The notes: generated from the letters alone by a model not told the origin. Shown: positions 54,242 through 63,988, counted from the first letter of the stretch. The stretch: DNA of 64,000 nt from Gloeobacter kilaueensis JS1 (GCF_000484535.1 NC_022600.1:806001-870000), one strand, 5' to 3'. Program-made: numbers and translations.

Positions 54242-55255
54242 CTACGAAACGCCCTGGGTGGCAAGAATGGCCTGGGGCGGCCTGGAGTGGGGCCAGGCGA
54301 AGGCGTGGCGGAAGCTCGCTTCCTGACAGGCTTTGAGTTGCCTGAAGTCGATGACGTCGTTGGTGAGCAGGTTCTCGTACTCGAAGGGCAGGCGGACATC
54401 GTGCAGTCCGGCGTTGTCGGTGCAGATGGCAATATCGACGCCGGCCTCGAAGCAGCGCTCGAAGACGGGGCGCAACTGGGCGATGTCGCTCAGGGTGCCG
54501 GTCTTGATATAGGTAGTCGGACAGACTTCGAGGCACTGCTGGCGGGCGGCCAGTTGCGGTAGCAGTTCAGGATAAAGGAGCGGTATCTGGATGCCGTGGC
54601 CGATCCGGCAGACGTAGGGCAGCATCTGGGGGTAGATGCCGTCTCTGGTCTCAAACAGGTGGGCGGTGGTCTTGAGGCCGCAGGCGAGGGCGTACTTATA
54701 TAGATCGATAAACGTATCGAGGCGGGCAGCGTAGCGGGCGTCGCCGCCAGCCACGTCGATGCCGCAGACGTACTCGGGCAGACTCGCCGCCAGCTCGACG
54801 ATGGCGCGGTTGACCCTGTCGCTCAGGCGGCTGTGCAGGCAGAGGATCTGGCTGGTGACGATCGGGTACTCCGCCGATCGCGAGGCGTCGCCGATCGTGC
54901 GGACGACCTCGGCCATCTGGGCGATGCGGTCCTCTTCGCTCAGATGCCTGTCGGTGCGCAGGTAGGGCGTGTAGCGAATTTCGAGGTAGGCCAGGTTCTC
55001 GAAGATATACGCGCCTCGAATCAGGCGGGTGACGAAGTAGGGCAGGGCGTCGAGGGTCTGGACGTGCTCGACGAGGGTGTGCAGTTCGAGATATTCTTCG
55101 AGGCTGCGGCGGGGACGGGTAAAGAACGCTTCAAAGTCCTTGTACTCGGGATACTGTTCGGCGAGCGGGTGATCCTGGCGCACCAGGTAGCGCCAGAGGA
55201 TCCGGGGAACCACCGACCCGCCAAGGTGTCGATGGAGTTCTGCGTGCAACGACAT
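54242..55255 (-). CDS. Adenosine deaminase family protein
   Basis: A 337-residue amidohydrolase. ELHRHLGG near residue 5 gives the HxH zinc pair, GHGIQIPLL near 220 and CTDNAG near 275 give a further His and the metal Asp. The usual HAGE motif of adenosine deaminases is replaced by TAHLFET and the usual ECPTSN by EVCPTTY. It is a divergent family member, so a different aminopurine substrate is possible. Confidence 0.78.
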   Translation of the reverse strand: MSLHAELHRHLGGSVVPRILWRYLVRQDHPLAEQYPEYKDFEAFFTRPRRSLEEYLELHTLVEHVQTLDALPYFVTRLIRGAYIFENLAYLEIRYTPYLRTDRHLSEEDRIAQMAEVVRTIGDASRSAEYPIVTSQILCLHSRLSDRVNRAIVELAASLPEYVCGIDVAGGDARYAARLDTFIDLYKYALACGLKTTAHLFETRDGIYPQMLPYVCRIGHGIQIPLLYPELLPQLAARQQCLEVCPTTYIKTGTLSDIAQLRPVFERCFEAGVDIAICTDNAGLHDVRLPFEYENLLTNDVIDFRQLKACQEASFRHAFAWPHSRPPQAILATQGVS

Positions 55256-55352
55256 AGGTTCCTGCGGGGAGGTAAATTTTTCCCATTATCACCCATTGCC
55301 TCCACCGCTGTTGCACGGGCAGGCACCGTTTTTAATAACCAAAGCACAAGTT

Positions 55353-55634
55353 CTAGCTGCCGCCTCTAAACACCTGCCAGAACATCAGGCAGCCAATCAC
55401 GACAAAACCCGTCGCCGCTCCCAGTTGCAGGTACTGGGGCGGAATCATCTTGCTCAGCCACTCCCCGGCCAGCACGCCCAGCAGGCTCGCGAGCACCAGA
55501 GCGAGGGAGGAGCCGAGAAACACCGCCCAGGGTGAGCCGGATTTGGCAGTCATCAAAAACGTCGCCAGTTGCGTCTTGTCGCCCAACTCCGCCAGAAAGA
55601 TCGCCCCAAAGGTGACGCCGACCAGTTTCCAATC
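55353..55634 (-). CDS. Half-size UPF0016/GDT1 (Mn or Ca transporter) protein
   Basis: A 93-residue membrane protein with three hydrophobic helices and one copy of the hallmark ELGDKTQLA near residue 16. Most family members carry two such halves; half-size members must pair, and in other cyanobacteria two half genes are found together. No second half lies beside it here. The family exports Mn(2+) or Ca(2+) from the cytoplasm. ATG 55634 gives the normal N-terminus (MDWKLVGVTFGAIF). Confidence 0.85.
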   Translation of the reverse strand, partial: DWKLVGVTFGAIFLAELGDKTQLATFLMTAKSGSPWAVFLGSSLALVLASLLGVLAGEWLSKMIPPQYLQLGAATGFVVIGCLMFWQVFRGGS

Positions 55635-55807
55635 CATCGCGCGACTGTCGCACCGTTGCAAAGCTTCACTGTCACGATAGCAGGTTTGTCCAGGGTGGCA
55701 GGCCCACACCCCGGCTCAGGGTCGGATAGACTATCCCTATCAAGTCGGGCACCCCAGGCATCTACGGGGCGTCTGCAGAAAGAACCGTCACGGATATCGT
55801 TCTCCAC

Positions 55808-57112
55808 ATGACCCAAAACACGATGCAAAGTTTCTTCCGCAGGAGCGCACCGCTCACCGGGCTTTTGATCTTTTGTGCTGCCACCGCCGTCATCGCTGCT
55901 CCCAGGCAGCCGCTGCAGGTGCGCGCAGAGTACAACAGCAAGCTCGAAGATTCGCCCAAGGCGATCGTCGATGAAGTGTGGCAGACGGTCGATCGCGAGT
56001 TCGTCGATCCGACGTTTAACAAACAGAACTGGCTGGAAGCGCGTTCCCAGCTGCTCAACCGCGATTACAAGAACAAAGAAGAAGCTTATGCAGCGATTCG
56101 CACCTCGCTGAAGATTCTGGGCGATCCGTACACGCGCTTTCTCGATCCGCGCGAATTTCAGGCACTGCGCGATCAGACCAGCGGAGAGCTGGTCGGCGTC
56201 GGCATTCAGCTGGGTCTGTCGCCTGTCAACAAACAGCCGATGGTTCTGCGTACCCTCGAAGATAGCCCTGCCAGCCGCTCAGGCATCCAGGCCAAAGACG
56301 AACTGGTGGCTGTAGACGGCAAGCCGACCGCCAAGCTCGAACTGGCCGATGTCTCGCGGATGATCCGGGGCGATCGGGACACCCAGGTGACGCTATCGGT
56401 GCTGCGGGACGGGCAAAAGCTCAACTTCACGATCACCCGCGCTCCGATCGAGCTAAAGGTCGTCACCAGCAGCCTCAAAGAAGAAAATGGCCGCAAGGTG
56501 GGCTATATCCGCCTGCAGGAATTTTCTGAAAAAGCTCCCGGTGAGATGCGCAAGGCGATCAGCGATCTGAGCGACAAGGGTGCCCAGGGTCTGGTGCTCG
56601 ACCTGCGGGGCAACCCCGGTGGCCTCTTAGATGCGGCGGCCAACATCGCCGATCTGCTGCTCGCTCGCGGCACGATCGTCTCGACGGTCGATCGGGCCGG
56701 TACCCAGGACAAGTTGCTCTCCGACCAGCATCCGATCACCGCCCTGCCGCTGGTGGTGCTGGTCGATCAAAATTCTGCTTCCGCGAGCGAGATCCTGGCG
56801 GGTGCCTTAAAAGACAACCGCCGCGCCACCCTGGTCGGCACCAAGACCTTCGGTAAGGGCGTGATCCAGCAGGTCAACTCCCTCTCCGACGGCTCGGGCG
56901 TAAACGTCACCATCGCCCACTACCTCACCCCAGCCGGCAACGACATCCACAAGAAGGGCATCGTCCCGGATGTGCTCTCGATGTTTCCCGAAGAAGCGCG
57001 CAAGAACCCGGTAGATCCGGCCTCCAGCGGCGATGTGCAGTATCAAAAGGCCATAACGGTGCTTGCCAGGGTGATCGATGGCAAGCCGGCGGTCGAGACA
57101 GCGAGCAAATAA
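55808..57112 (+). CDS. ctpA: Carboxyl-terminal processing protease (S41)
   Basis: A 434-residue exported serine protease. A signal segment (LTGLLIFCAATAVIAAP) is followed by a PDZ domain near 135-215 (SPASRSGIQAKDELVAVDGK) and the catalytic core NSASASEILAGALKDNRRA with the Ser. The Lys lies in GTKTFGKGVIQ. In photosynthetic cyanobacteria a family member matures the D1 C-terminus; several paralogues usually exist, so this one's substrate is not certain. Confidence 0.9.
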   Translation: MTQNTMQSFFRRSAPLTGLLIFCAATAVIAAPRQPLQVRAEYNSKLEDSPKAIVDEVWQTVDREFVDPTFNKQNWLEARSQLLNRDYKNKEEAYAAIRTSLKILGDPYTRFLDPREFQALRDQTSGELVGVGIQLGLSPVNKQPMVLRTLEDSPASRSGIQAKDELVAVDGKPTAKLELADVSRMIRGDRDTQVTLSVLRDGQKLNFTITRAPIELKVVTSSLKEENGRKVGYIRLQEFSEKAPGEMRKAISDLSDKGAQGLVLDLRGNPGGLLDAAANIADLLLARGTIVSTVDRAGTQDKLLSDQHPITALPLVVLVDQNSASASEILAGALKDNRRATLVGTKTFGKGVIQQVNSLSDGSGVNVTIAHYLTPAGNDIHKKGIVPDVLSMFPEEARKNPVDPASSGDVQYQKAITVLARVIDGKPAVETASK

Positions 57113-57150
57113 GCGGCGAGAATAAAGGTGGCCTGCAGGATGCGTTTGCC

Positions 57151-57477
57151 ATGTCAAACAACCGCAATTTCACCGAGGAAGCCTACGTTCTCGGCAACCA
57201 GCTCGTAGACAAGGTCAAAGAAGTAATCGAGGAGGGAAATGTCCGGCGCATCTTGATTCAAGATCAGCAGGGCAAGACGCTCCTCGAAGTACCCCTCAAC
57301 CTCGGTGTCGCCGCCGGAGCGGGGCTGGTCTTCTTTGCGCCGCTGCTGGCGGGAGTGGGGGCGATCGCCGCCGTCGTCAGTCGTGCCCGCCTGGTGATCG
57401 AGCGCTACGAAGACCCGGCAGCCAAGCCGCCCAAGAGCAACGAGCCCCAGCCGATCGAGATCGAAGACGACGAATAG
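57151..57477 (+). CDS. DUF4342 protein
   Basis: A 108-residue protein. The N-terminal LVDKVKEVIEEGNVRRILIQ and a central hydrophobic NLGVAAGAGLVFFAPLLAGVGAI segment match DUF4342. One or two membrane passes are likely and the C-terminus is acidic (IEIEDDE). It lies 38 bp after ctpA and is probably co-transcribed. Function unknown. Confidence 0.82.
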   Translation: MSNNRNFTEEAYVLGNQLVDKVKEVIEEGNVRRILIQDQQGKTLLEVPLNLGVAAGAGLVFFAPLLAGVGAIAAVVSRARLVIERYEDPAAKPPKSNEPQPIEIEDDE

Positions 57478-57573
57478 ACCCCAATTCAGGCTAGAAAAAT
57501 TTACATTTTCGATCGCTCCTGCCGGGTCTGGACGTGCGATACTGCCGTTTGGCTCAAAAACAAGGGAGCGCCC

Positions 57574-59025
57574 ATGAAAAAGATCTGGAGCCTGGTGAGT
57601 GGTCTGTTGCTCATAGCGACGCCCTGCTACGCCCAGGCGGTGGTGATGGTGGCCGGTGGCGGCTCAGAAGGTGACATCGGAGACACCACAAGCTGGTCCT
57701 ACCGCCTGTATCCACATCTTCTCGACGGGGGCGACGTAAACGGTGACGGGCGGATCACCGTCGCCGTCCTCGCCAACTCGCCCCAGAGCAGCTTCATTCC
57801 CCAGTACTTCAAGTGGCTGGGAGCGGACGACGCCTTCAACGTGATCATCGCCTCCCGCGATCAGGCCAACAACGCCGGCACGGTCGATGCGGTGCGCGGC
57901 GTCGATGCCATCTTTATCAAAGGCGGCGATCAGGGCGTCTACTACGACCTGTGGAACGGCACCCGTTTAGAAGACAACATCCGCTACGTCGTCCAGACCC
58001 TCAATGGCGGCATCGGCGGCACCAGCGCCGGGGCGATGAGCCAGTCGCAGTATGCCTTTGCCGGTGGCAAGGATCTGATCTCGCTCGACATTCTCACCAA
58101 CGCCCAGACTCCCTACCTCAACGACACCGACGGCGGCAGCGGCATCCACAACGACTTTCTGGGCTTTGTCACCGGCAGCGTGATCGACTCGCACTTTAAC
58201 GACCGGGGCCGCCTTGCCCGCCTGTTGGGGATCATGGCCAAAGCCCAGAGCGACTACCAGCTTTCTACCCTCTTAGGCATCGGCCTGGGTGACCAGACGG
58301 GACTGGCGATCCACGGCAATAGCGCCCAGGTAATCGGCGTAGGCTCCGTCACCTTTGCCCAACCCACGCCTCAAACCGTCGTTCACCGGCCCGCCGGAGC
58401 GCCCCTTTACCTCACCAACATCCGGGCCGACGTGCTCACCGAGGGCTGGTCCTTCGATCTCACCAGCCGCGTTGTCACGAACCGTCCCGCCGACGCCCTG
58501 CCAGTGAGCTACGCGGGCGACAGCGCCGCCAACAAAAACGCCCTCACGATCGACGGCAGCAAAAAGCCCCAGGAGCGCTCCTACGCCCTCAAGGCGAGCT
58601 ACTACCCCCAGGGCTATTCCCTTACGCCAACGCCTTCCAGCACCGACATCCTCAACAGCATTGGCCTCAACGACAGCCAGAACTCCAACAATCGCGGCTA
58701 TATCCAGGAGACAATCCTGCGCGCCCTCTACGACCACCCCGACTACAGCGGTATCCTGCTCTCAGTGGGTGGCAAGATTACCCGCGCCCAAAATAGCCCC
58801 GATCTCTTGAGCTTCGGTCCCGGTTCCGGCGGTCCCGAATCGGCAGCCGTCATCTTCGACGGCGAACAGGTGTCAGCCAAAAGCCTTTCTCCCTACGTTT
58901 CCACCTCCGACTCCGGCAACGGCTCGCTGCACTCCGCCGCCCTCGAAAACCTGCGCGTCCACGTCCTGGGGCAGACCAGCATCTGGGGCACCAAGTACGA
59001 CTCCCGCGATCACGATTTGCAATAG
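57574..59025 (+). CDS. Secreted cyanophycinase-like S51 peptidase
   Basis: A 483-residue protein with signal peptide KKIWSLVSGLLLIATPCYA. The peptidase S51 core is visible: VVMVAGGGSEGD, FIKGGDQGVYY, the nucleophile elbow GGTSAGAMSQ (Ser near 150) and DSHFNDRGRLARLLGI. Intracellular cyanophycinases are about 270 residues. This one is exported and has a C-terminal extension of roughly 200 residues, like the extracellular forms. It would degrade cyanophycin or related peptides outside the cytoplasm. Confidence 0.82.
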   Translation: MKKIWSLVSGLLLIATPCYAQAVVMVAGGGSEGDIGDTTSWSYRLYPHLLDGGDVNGDGRITVAVLANSPQSSFIPQYFKWLGADDAFNVIIASRDQANNAGTVDAVRGVDAIFIKGGDQGVYYDLWNGTRLEDNIRYVVQTLNGGIGGTSAGAMSQSQYAFAGGKDLISLDILTNAQTPYLNDTDGGSGIHNDFLGFVTGSVIDSHFNDRGRLARLLGIMAKAQSDYQLSTLLGIGLGDQTGLAIHGNSAQVIGVGSVTFAQPTPQTVVHRPAGAPLYLTNIRADVLTEGWSFDLTSRVVTNRPADALPVSYAGDSAANKNALTIDGSKKPQERSYALKASYYPQGYSLTPTPSSTDILNSIGLNDSQNSNNRGYIQETILRALYDHPDYSGILLSVGGKITRAQNSPDLLSFGPGSGGPESAAVIFDGEQVSAKSLSPYVSTSDSGNGSLHSAALENLRVHVLGQTSIWGTKYDSRDHDLQ

Positions 59026-59648
59026 CCTCCCCGTGAAAACTTGGTCGGACTATCATCTACCCATAGTCAGAGTAAGTAGATGAAGCTAAATAAGCGTCAG
59101 GCTTTGGGTTGGAGTGTTGAAAGCAGGTTTTTGAGTACTTCTAAAACCGTCCCCCACCTCCCCATACCCCCCTGCCCCCCTCTCCCCTCCTTCCCCCGCC
59201 GGGGAAGGAGAGGAGAAGGGGGTTCACTGTAACTGGGCTCTCTAGCAGCTTAGTGAAGGGGTCTCAAATTTACCTTGCTTTTCTCATAAAAGAATGAGTC
59301 GATGAGCATCCTGGCAAGTAGCCAAAGGTAATTAAACGTTAGATCAAAGCAGTCATGAGTCCCTTGAAGCAGAGGAAAAATAAGACGAGTCTGAAACTGA
59401 CTTCACCTGGCCACTCTGCAGCCCAGTTACAGTGAACCCCCGCTCTCCTCCCCTGCCCCGGCGGGGCAGCCCCCCATTCGGGGGGCAGGGGGGGGGTGGA
59501 GGGGTGGGGGATATTTCTAAAAAGACAATCAAAGCAACAAAGAGAACGGTCAGCTCCAAAGAGTCTACTACCCATACTCCAGCCCAAAACCTTATGCTTA
59601 TTTAGCTCTGTCTACTTAAAGGCTGCATTTGTAGAAGGTGACAGTGTT
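59026..59648. other. Long gene-free stretch
   Basis: 623 bp without a supported gene. Almost all of it is the MITE-like inverted-repeat element at 59073-59618; the remaining flanks are short spacers to the genes on each side. Confidence 0.8.
59073..59618. mobile_element. MITE-like non-coding element with long inverted repeats
   Basis: The outer arms 59073-59115 and 59576-59618 are 43 bp each and complementary at 36 positions. Further in, very G/C-biased arms (about 59150-59217 and 59441-59512) are also roughly complementary. They are followed by a perfect 22-bp inverted repeat (59218-59239 / 59420-59441). Each end begins with TA, consistent with a TA-target transposon family. There is no transposase gene; frames inside are shadows. 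Confidence 0.75.
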
Positions 59649-60389
59649 TTATATTCCAAAAAATAGTGAAAAATACAAGAGAGCAGCAAGAAAGCTGACG
59701 ACAGCAATGATCCAGCCCAACGGACGCCAATTTCTCGCTTCCCTACGAGGATCGAACGCCGAAAACATTCCCAGAAAACCCAATCCGATTGCAGTAAATG
59801 CGAAGCTGGCACCATTCGGAGTGAGAGCGAGAGCACCGGACACGCCGAAGGAAAAAAGAGAGGTCGCTTGCAAAAGCCAACGAAAGCCAGAGCCATTTTC
59901 AGCAAACTTCTCCACGTTGTTCTTTGCCAGAGTAATCGAAAGCCCTACGAACAAGATTCCGATCAGTACGCCCAGCAGAGCGATTTCAATTCTAAGGCGT
60001 TCGTTCAGCAAGAACCAGGTACCAACAAAGCCCGCTGTATAAGCAAAACCAATAATTAGAAATCGAGCAAGCAGAGTAGCCGGAAATCGATCGAGTAGAG
60101 AAGAAGGCTTCTGGTACAAGCTCGCTTGCGTGGGAAAAAGATTGAGTAAAACATCCAGCTGTGACTGACCGCCTTCGCAATAAAACTGTTCAACTGGCTG
60201 CCAGGTACGTGCGACTGGAAATCGAGCATCTAATTGCTTTCCAGGCAGTGGTTGACGCTCACGAAAGTAAAGCAAATATTCTATTCTGCCCTCGACTTCA
60301 CGAAAACGGATCATCGGCTCAAAGCCGGGGTAGCGCTTCTCGACCTCGCGCCTCCATGCACGGATCTGTTCCTCGGACGGTACTTGCAA
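59649..60389 (-). CDS. Membrane protein of unknown function
   Basis: A 246-residue protein. The soluble N-terminal 110 residues (EEQIRAWRREVEKRYPGFEP) are followed by four or five hydrophobic helices between 113 and 246 (LIGILFVGLSITLA, GWIIAVVSFLAALLYF). No family recognised. The neighbouring EcsC gene lies 28 bp away on the same strand and is probably co-transcribed upstream of it. Confidence 0.65.
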   Translation of the reverse strand: MQVPSEEQIRAWRREVEKRYPGFEPMIRFREVEGRIEYLLYFRERQPLPGKQLDARFPVARTWQPVEQFYCEGGQSQLDVLLNLFPTQASLYQKPSSLLDRFPATLLARFLIIGFAYTAGFVGTWFLLNERLRIEIALLGVLIGILFVGLSITLAKNNVEKFAENGSGFRWLLQATSLFSFGVSGALALTPNGASFAFTAIGLGFLGMFSAFDPRREARNWRPLGWIIAVVSFLAALLYFSLFFGI

Positions 60390-60417
60390 GGGAACCTCCT
60401 CGGATCACGGAAGAAGG

Positions 60418-61179
60418 TCAGGCAGCTTCCTTACTTGCCTCTGCCTGAACGGTGATCTGAGACTCGTAGAAGTGGGCAGCGGCGTTGCCGATCAAGTTGA
60501 TAGCGGCGAGGTTGGTGCCACCGCCGACGACGGCACCGACGACCATCGGCACGCCCTTGAGGACAAGGCGCTCCGCTAGTTGTTTGCCGATGATTCGGGC
60601 GAGTTGTTCGAGGTTGACTCGGGCAATCTGGGTGGCGACGACGCGCTTGAGAGCCTGGGTACCGGCACCCGCCAGGCGATCGGCTCCGGTGCCGAGGGCA
60701 AGGACCAGGGCTGCTTCACCCTTGCGGTCGGGACTGTCGAGGTCGAGGCCGTGGGCGCAGGCGATCTCATAAATGAGTTCGATCTCAAGGACCAGGGTAC
60801 CGACCACATCGGCGGCAATTGCAGGCAGGTTGATGCCGGGGGGCAGAAGGCCGCTTGCCACACCGATGCCACCGGCAAAGAAAGCTTTGCGGCTGATAAG
60901 CCGTGCTGAAAGTTGGGCCGGAGATTCGTCGGGATGCTCGCGCTGCAGCGCTTCGACCGTCTCGCGCACCTTGCGCAGATTCACCTGATCGAGCAGTTGG
61001 AGAAGCCAGTTTGCCCCGAGGGAGCGGCCTATCTGCTTCATCCAGTCGCTATCGCGGGCAGCCTGAAGGGAGTCACCCACCCAGGAACGGGTGGAGGCAA
61101 CCCAGCCGGTGAGCCGGGGGAGAAACTGGGCGGCCTGCAGGTTCAGGTTCTCGCTGCTTGCGATCGAAGATTCGGACAT
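60418..61179 (-). CDS. EcsC family protein
   Basis: A 253-residue protein starting at ATG 61179. ISRKAFFAGGIGVASGLLPPG, then LVLEIELIYEIACAHGLDLD and GVPMVVGAVVGGGTNLAAIN mark EcsC-like proteins, which have two hydrophobic hairpins and associate with membranes. The function is unresolved in this family. Confidence 0.82.
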   Translation of the reverse strand: MSESSIASSENLNLQAAQFLPRLTGWVASTRSWVGDSLQAARDSDWMKQIGRSLGANWLLQLLDQVNLRKVRETVEALQREHPDESPAQLSARLISRKAFFAGGIGVASGLLPPGINLPAIAADVVGTLVLEIELIYEIACAHGLDLDSPDRKGEAALVLALGTGADRLAGAGTQALKRVVATQIARVNLEQLARIIGKQLAERLVLKGVPMVVGAVVGGGTNLAAINLIGNAAAHFYESQITVQAEASKEAA

Positions 61180-61332
61180 GACGGTTATCACGTATCTTTG
61201 CTTCGATCTTATCGAGAGAGAAAGAAGCCCGCCTTAACCTGGGGATGGAAATTGTGCTGCCAGGGCTACACAGCGGCCCTACCGGCTGAGCGGGGGCATA
61301 CATAATGGACGAAGTACATCGGCAGGACACCC

Positions 61333-62052
61333 ATGCAGGACAGAGTTGTTCTCATCACAGGAGCAAGTGGGGGGATTGGATCGGCGGTGGCGCGGCGGCT
61401 TGCCCGCGAGGGCGCTTCACTCGTGCTGGCGGGGCGCACCCAGCAAAAGCTCGATGAACTGGCCGCCGAGTGCGAGGGAGCAGGTAGCCCAAAAGCGGTT
61501 GCAGTTGCCACCGATGTCACCCTCAAAGCCCAGGTAGAAGCGCTATTTGCCAGAGCCAGTGCCACCTTCGCTCAGATCGATGTCGTCCTCAACGCCGCCG
61601 GACTCGGCATTCTCAAGGCGATCCAGCACCTGAGCGAGGAAGACCTCGACCGGCAACTGGCAGTCAACCTCAAGGGCACCTTCCTCAGCTGTCAGGCAGC
61701 GGTGCCGATCATGAGTCAACAACCGGCGGGCGGGCACATCTTCAACATTCCGGGCATCCTTGGACAGTATCCGATGGCGACGGCGGCGGCCTACTGCGCC
61801 TCGAAGTACGCCGTGGTCGGTCTTACAAAGTCGATGGCCCTCGATCTCAAGCGCGCCAACGTCCGCTTCACCCTTCTGTATCTCGGCGGATTGAACACGC
61901 CTTTTTGGGACAACGCCGGGATGCGCGTCCAGCGCGACAAGATGCTCAGTGCCGAGACTGCCGCCGACGCCGTTGCCTTCGCCCTCGCTGTTCCCGCTCC
62001 CGGTGTGCCCAACGAGATTGTCATCCAGCCTGATAGCCACCAGTTTCTTTAG
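61333..62052 (+). CDS. Short-chain dehydrogenase/reductase lacking the usual catalytic Ser
   Basis: A 239-residue SDR. The nucleotide-binding TGASGGIG lies at residues 9-16, NAAGLG near 92 and YCASK with Tyr154 and Lys158. The position 13 before Tyr, normally Ser, is Gly141 in FNIPGILG, so the catalytic triad is incomplete. I recall similar NxPGILG segments in cyanobacterial SDRs, so this may be a genuine subgroup. The substrate is unknown. Confidence 0.85.
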   Translation: MQDRVVLITGASGGIGSAVARRLAREGASLVLAGRTQQKLDELAAECEGAGSPKAVAVATDVTLKAQVEALFARASATFAQIDVVLNAAGLGILKAIQHLSEEDLDRQLAVNLKGTFLSCQAAVPIMSQQPAGGHIFNIPGILGQYPMATAAAYCASKYAVVGLTKSMALDLKRANVRFTLLYLGGLNTPFWDNAGMRVQRDKMLSAETAADAVAFALAVPAPGVPNEIVIQPDSHQFL

Positions 62053-62078
62053 TACTCCGTATCTTTCAGGTAACGCTC

Positions 62079-62636
62079 ATGACCGATTCCAGCCAGCTTC
62101 CGCGCCGAGTGACCGTCGAGCGCGACGAGTCGCCCCTCAGCACCGTTCAAAACCTGATCGAGCGCATTCGCCAGGTTCACGCCCTCGAACACGCGACGAT
62201 CTGGGTGCTCTCCGAACAACTGCCGGAGGTGCAACTGAGCGGTTTTTCAACCGACCGGGGCTTTTTTATCTACGGCCCGCTCGATACGGGATTGCTCCTG
62301 CGCGCTTCCCACCAGGCGCTGGAGCGGATCAACCGGGGCGAAGAAAATCTGGCGATTCATCCGCGCTGCGGCACCAACCTCTCGGTCGGAATGCTGATTA
62401 CGGCCACGGTTGGACTCGGAGCGAGTTTGCTGTTGCCGCGCAAGCCCCTGCCGCAACTGCTCGCGATCGGCGCGGCGGCAGCGACGGCTTCCCAACTGGC
62501 GACGGGTGTCGGAGCCCTCGCCCAGCGCCACCTCACCACTTCGATTCCCCGCAACCTCGAGATCGTCAACGCCCGTACCCTGAGCGACTGGGCCGGTCGC
62601 CACAGCCACTTCGTCGAGACCCGCTACGTCGGCTAG
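62079..62636 (+). CDS. DUF6391 family membrane protein
   Basis: A 185-residue protein 26 bp after the SDR gene. RQVHALEHATIWVLSE near residue 26 and IHPRCGTNLSVGMLI near 95 are features I associate with DUF6391 in cyanobacteria. Two hydrophobic segments follow. Function unknown; the conserved HALEHA and HPRCGTN motifs suggest a metal site. Confidence 0.7.
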   Translation: MTDSSQLPRRVTVERDESPLSTVQNLIERIRQVHALEHATIWVLSEQLPEVQLSGFSTDRGFFIYGPLDTGLLLRASHQALERINRGEENLAIHPRCGTNLSVGMLITATVGLGASLLLPRKPLPQLLAIGAAAATASQLATGVGALAQRHLTTSIPRNLEIVNARTLSDWAGRHSHFVETRYVG

Positions 62637-62749
62637 CCGACTGCCCTCCCGAACAGCGCCTGCTGCCCAATCTAGGATCCAGACAAAGTTAGGATAGAAA
62701 GGCGAGCAGTACCGGTGGGGCCAGATTGGGCCGGGCTGGAGGATAGAAG

Positions 62750-63988
62750 TTGGCGCTTACGATCTTGCATTACATTTTGCCGCCCATCGTTGGCGCTGCA
62801 ATTGGCTTTACCTCCGACACCCTCGCGATAAAGATGCTCTTTCGGCCTTATAAGCCGAAGTATATTTTTGGCCGCAAGATTCCGCTGACGCCGGGGCTTT
62901 TTCCAAAGGGGCAGGAGCGCTTTGCCCGCAAGGTGGCCCAGATGCTCACCGACAAGCTGCTCACCCCCGAGGAGGTGCAGCGCATCGCCCAGCGCCTGCT
63001 CACCCCGGAGCGGCTCGAAGAAGGGGTGCGCTTTGCCCTGCTCTACGCCCTGGGCGAATACAGCGATGGCCGCAAGCGGGCGCGGCTCGCGGTGGCACTG
63101 GGCAACGTGCTCAAAGAGGTCTTCAGCGAATCGCTGCCGCGCTGGATCGACACCCTCAGCCGCTCGCCGGCTTCTACCCGCCTTTTTGAGCAACTATTCG
63201 ATCAGGTGGCCCTGTCGCTGCGGATCAACGAAGAACAGGCCGCCCGGCTCGCCCTCTGGATCGAGCAGAACGTCTTTACCCCCGATCGCCTGCGCCTGGC
63301 CCTTGTCAACCTGCTCACCAACCAGACGATCGACGCCCTCGACAAGGAGGCGCGCGAGCGCAGCCAGGGCGGACTGTGGATCGTCGCAAACGTCGTTGGC
63401 ATCAAAGGACCGCTCTCGCGCTTCAAGGCGTTTTTAGTCGAGCAGCCCCAGGCCGCCGACGAGTTGCTCACCCGCTTTCTGGCCGAAGCTGGGGTGCGCG
63501 GGCGACTTACCGGAGCACTGACGGGCCTCAGCGTCCAGACGCTTTCGCTCGCTACCGTTCAGGATCTGAGACGTCAGTTCGTCGAGAGTTTGACCAGTGG
63601 CCTCAGCGCCCAGGGACCGCTGCTCAGCCAGCGGCTGGGCGAATCGATCGACTGGAACCGCTCCGCTGCCGAAGTGCTCGATCGAATCGTCACCTCCGAG
63701 AAGACCCTCGTCTGGATCGACAAGCTGGCTGAGGGCAGCAGCCGGATGCTCGATCGCTACTTGAGCCGCGAACTGGAACCGCTGGTGATGAAATTTTTGC
63801 CTGCCCTCGGCCTGGAGCAGATGGTGATCACAAAGATCTGCAATACCTCCGCCCAGGAGCTGGAGGCGGCGATCCAGCAGGTGGCCAAAAACGAGTTGAA
63901 GGCCATCCCCTACGTCGGCATGTTTCTGGGCTTTTGCGTCGGCATGTTCGAGGTGTTTCTCATCACCTTCGTCATTCCCATCGGCTGA
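62750..63988 (+). CDS. DUF445 family membrane protein
   Basis: A 412-residue protein. The N-terminal membrane segment ends in [18 protein letters not shown], followed by [20 protein letters not shown], both typical of DUF445. The long helical middle domain is followed by a C-terminal membrane hairpin ([20 protein letters not shown]). TTG 62750 is taken as start ([18 protein letters not shown]). The family is linked to cell envelope processes; the role is not defined. Confidence 0.82.
   Translation: MALTILHYILPPIVGAAIGFTSDTLAIKMLFRPYKPKYIFGRKIPLTPGLFPKGQERFARKVAQMLTDKLLTPEEVQRIAQRLLTPERLEEGVRFALLYALGEYSDGRKRARLAVALGNVLKEVFSESLPRWIDTLSRSPASTRLFEQLFDQVALSLRINEEQAARLALWIEQNVFTPDRLRLALVNLLTNQTIDALDKEARERSQGGLWIVANVVGIKGPLSRFKAFLVEQPQAADELLTRFLAEAGVRGRLTGALTGLSVQTLSLATVQDLRRQFVESLTSGLSAQGPLLSQRLGESIDWNRSAAEVLDRIVTSEKTLVWIDKLAEGSSRMLDRYLSRELEPLVMKFLPALGLEQMVITKICNTSAQELEAAIQQVAKNELKAIPYVGMFLGFCVGMFEVFLITFVIPIG

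Noticed and set aside
59339-59587. Small minus-strand proteins inside the MITE-like element
   Set aside because: Translations are poly-Pro/Gly products of the G/C tracts, with no ribosome sites and no conserved features.
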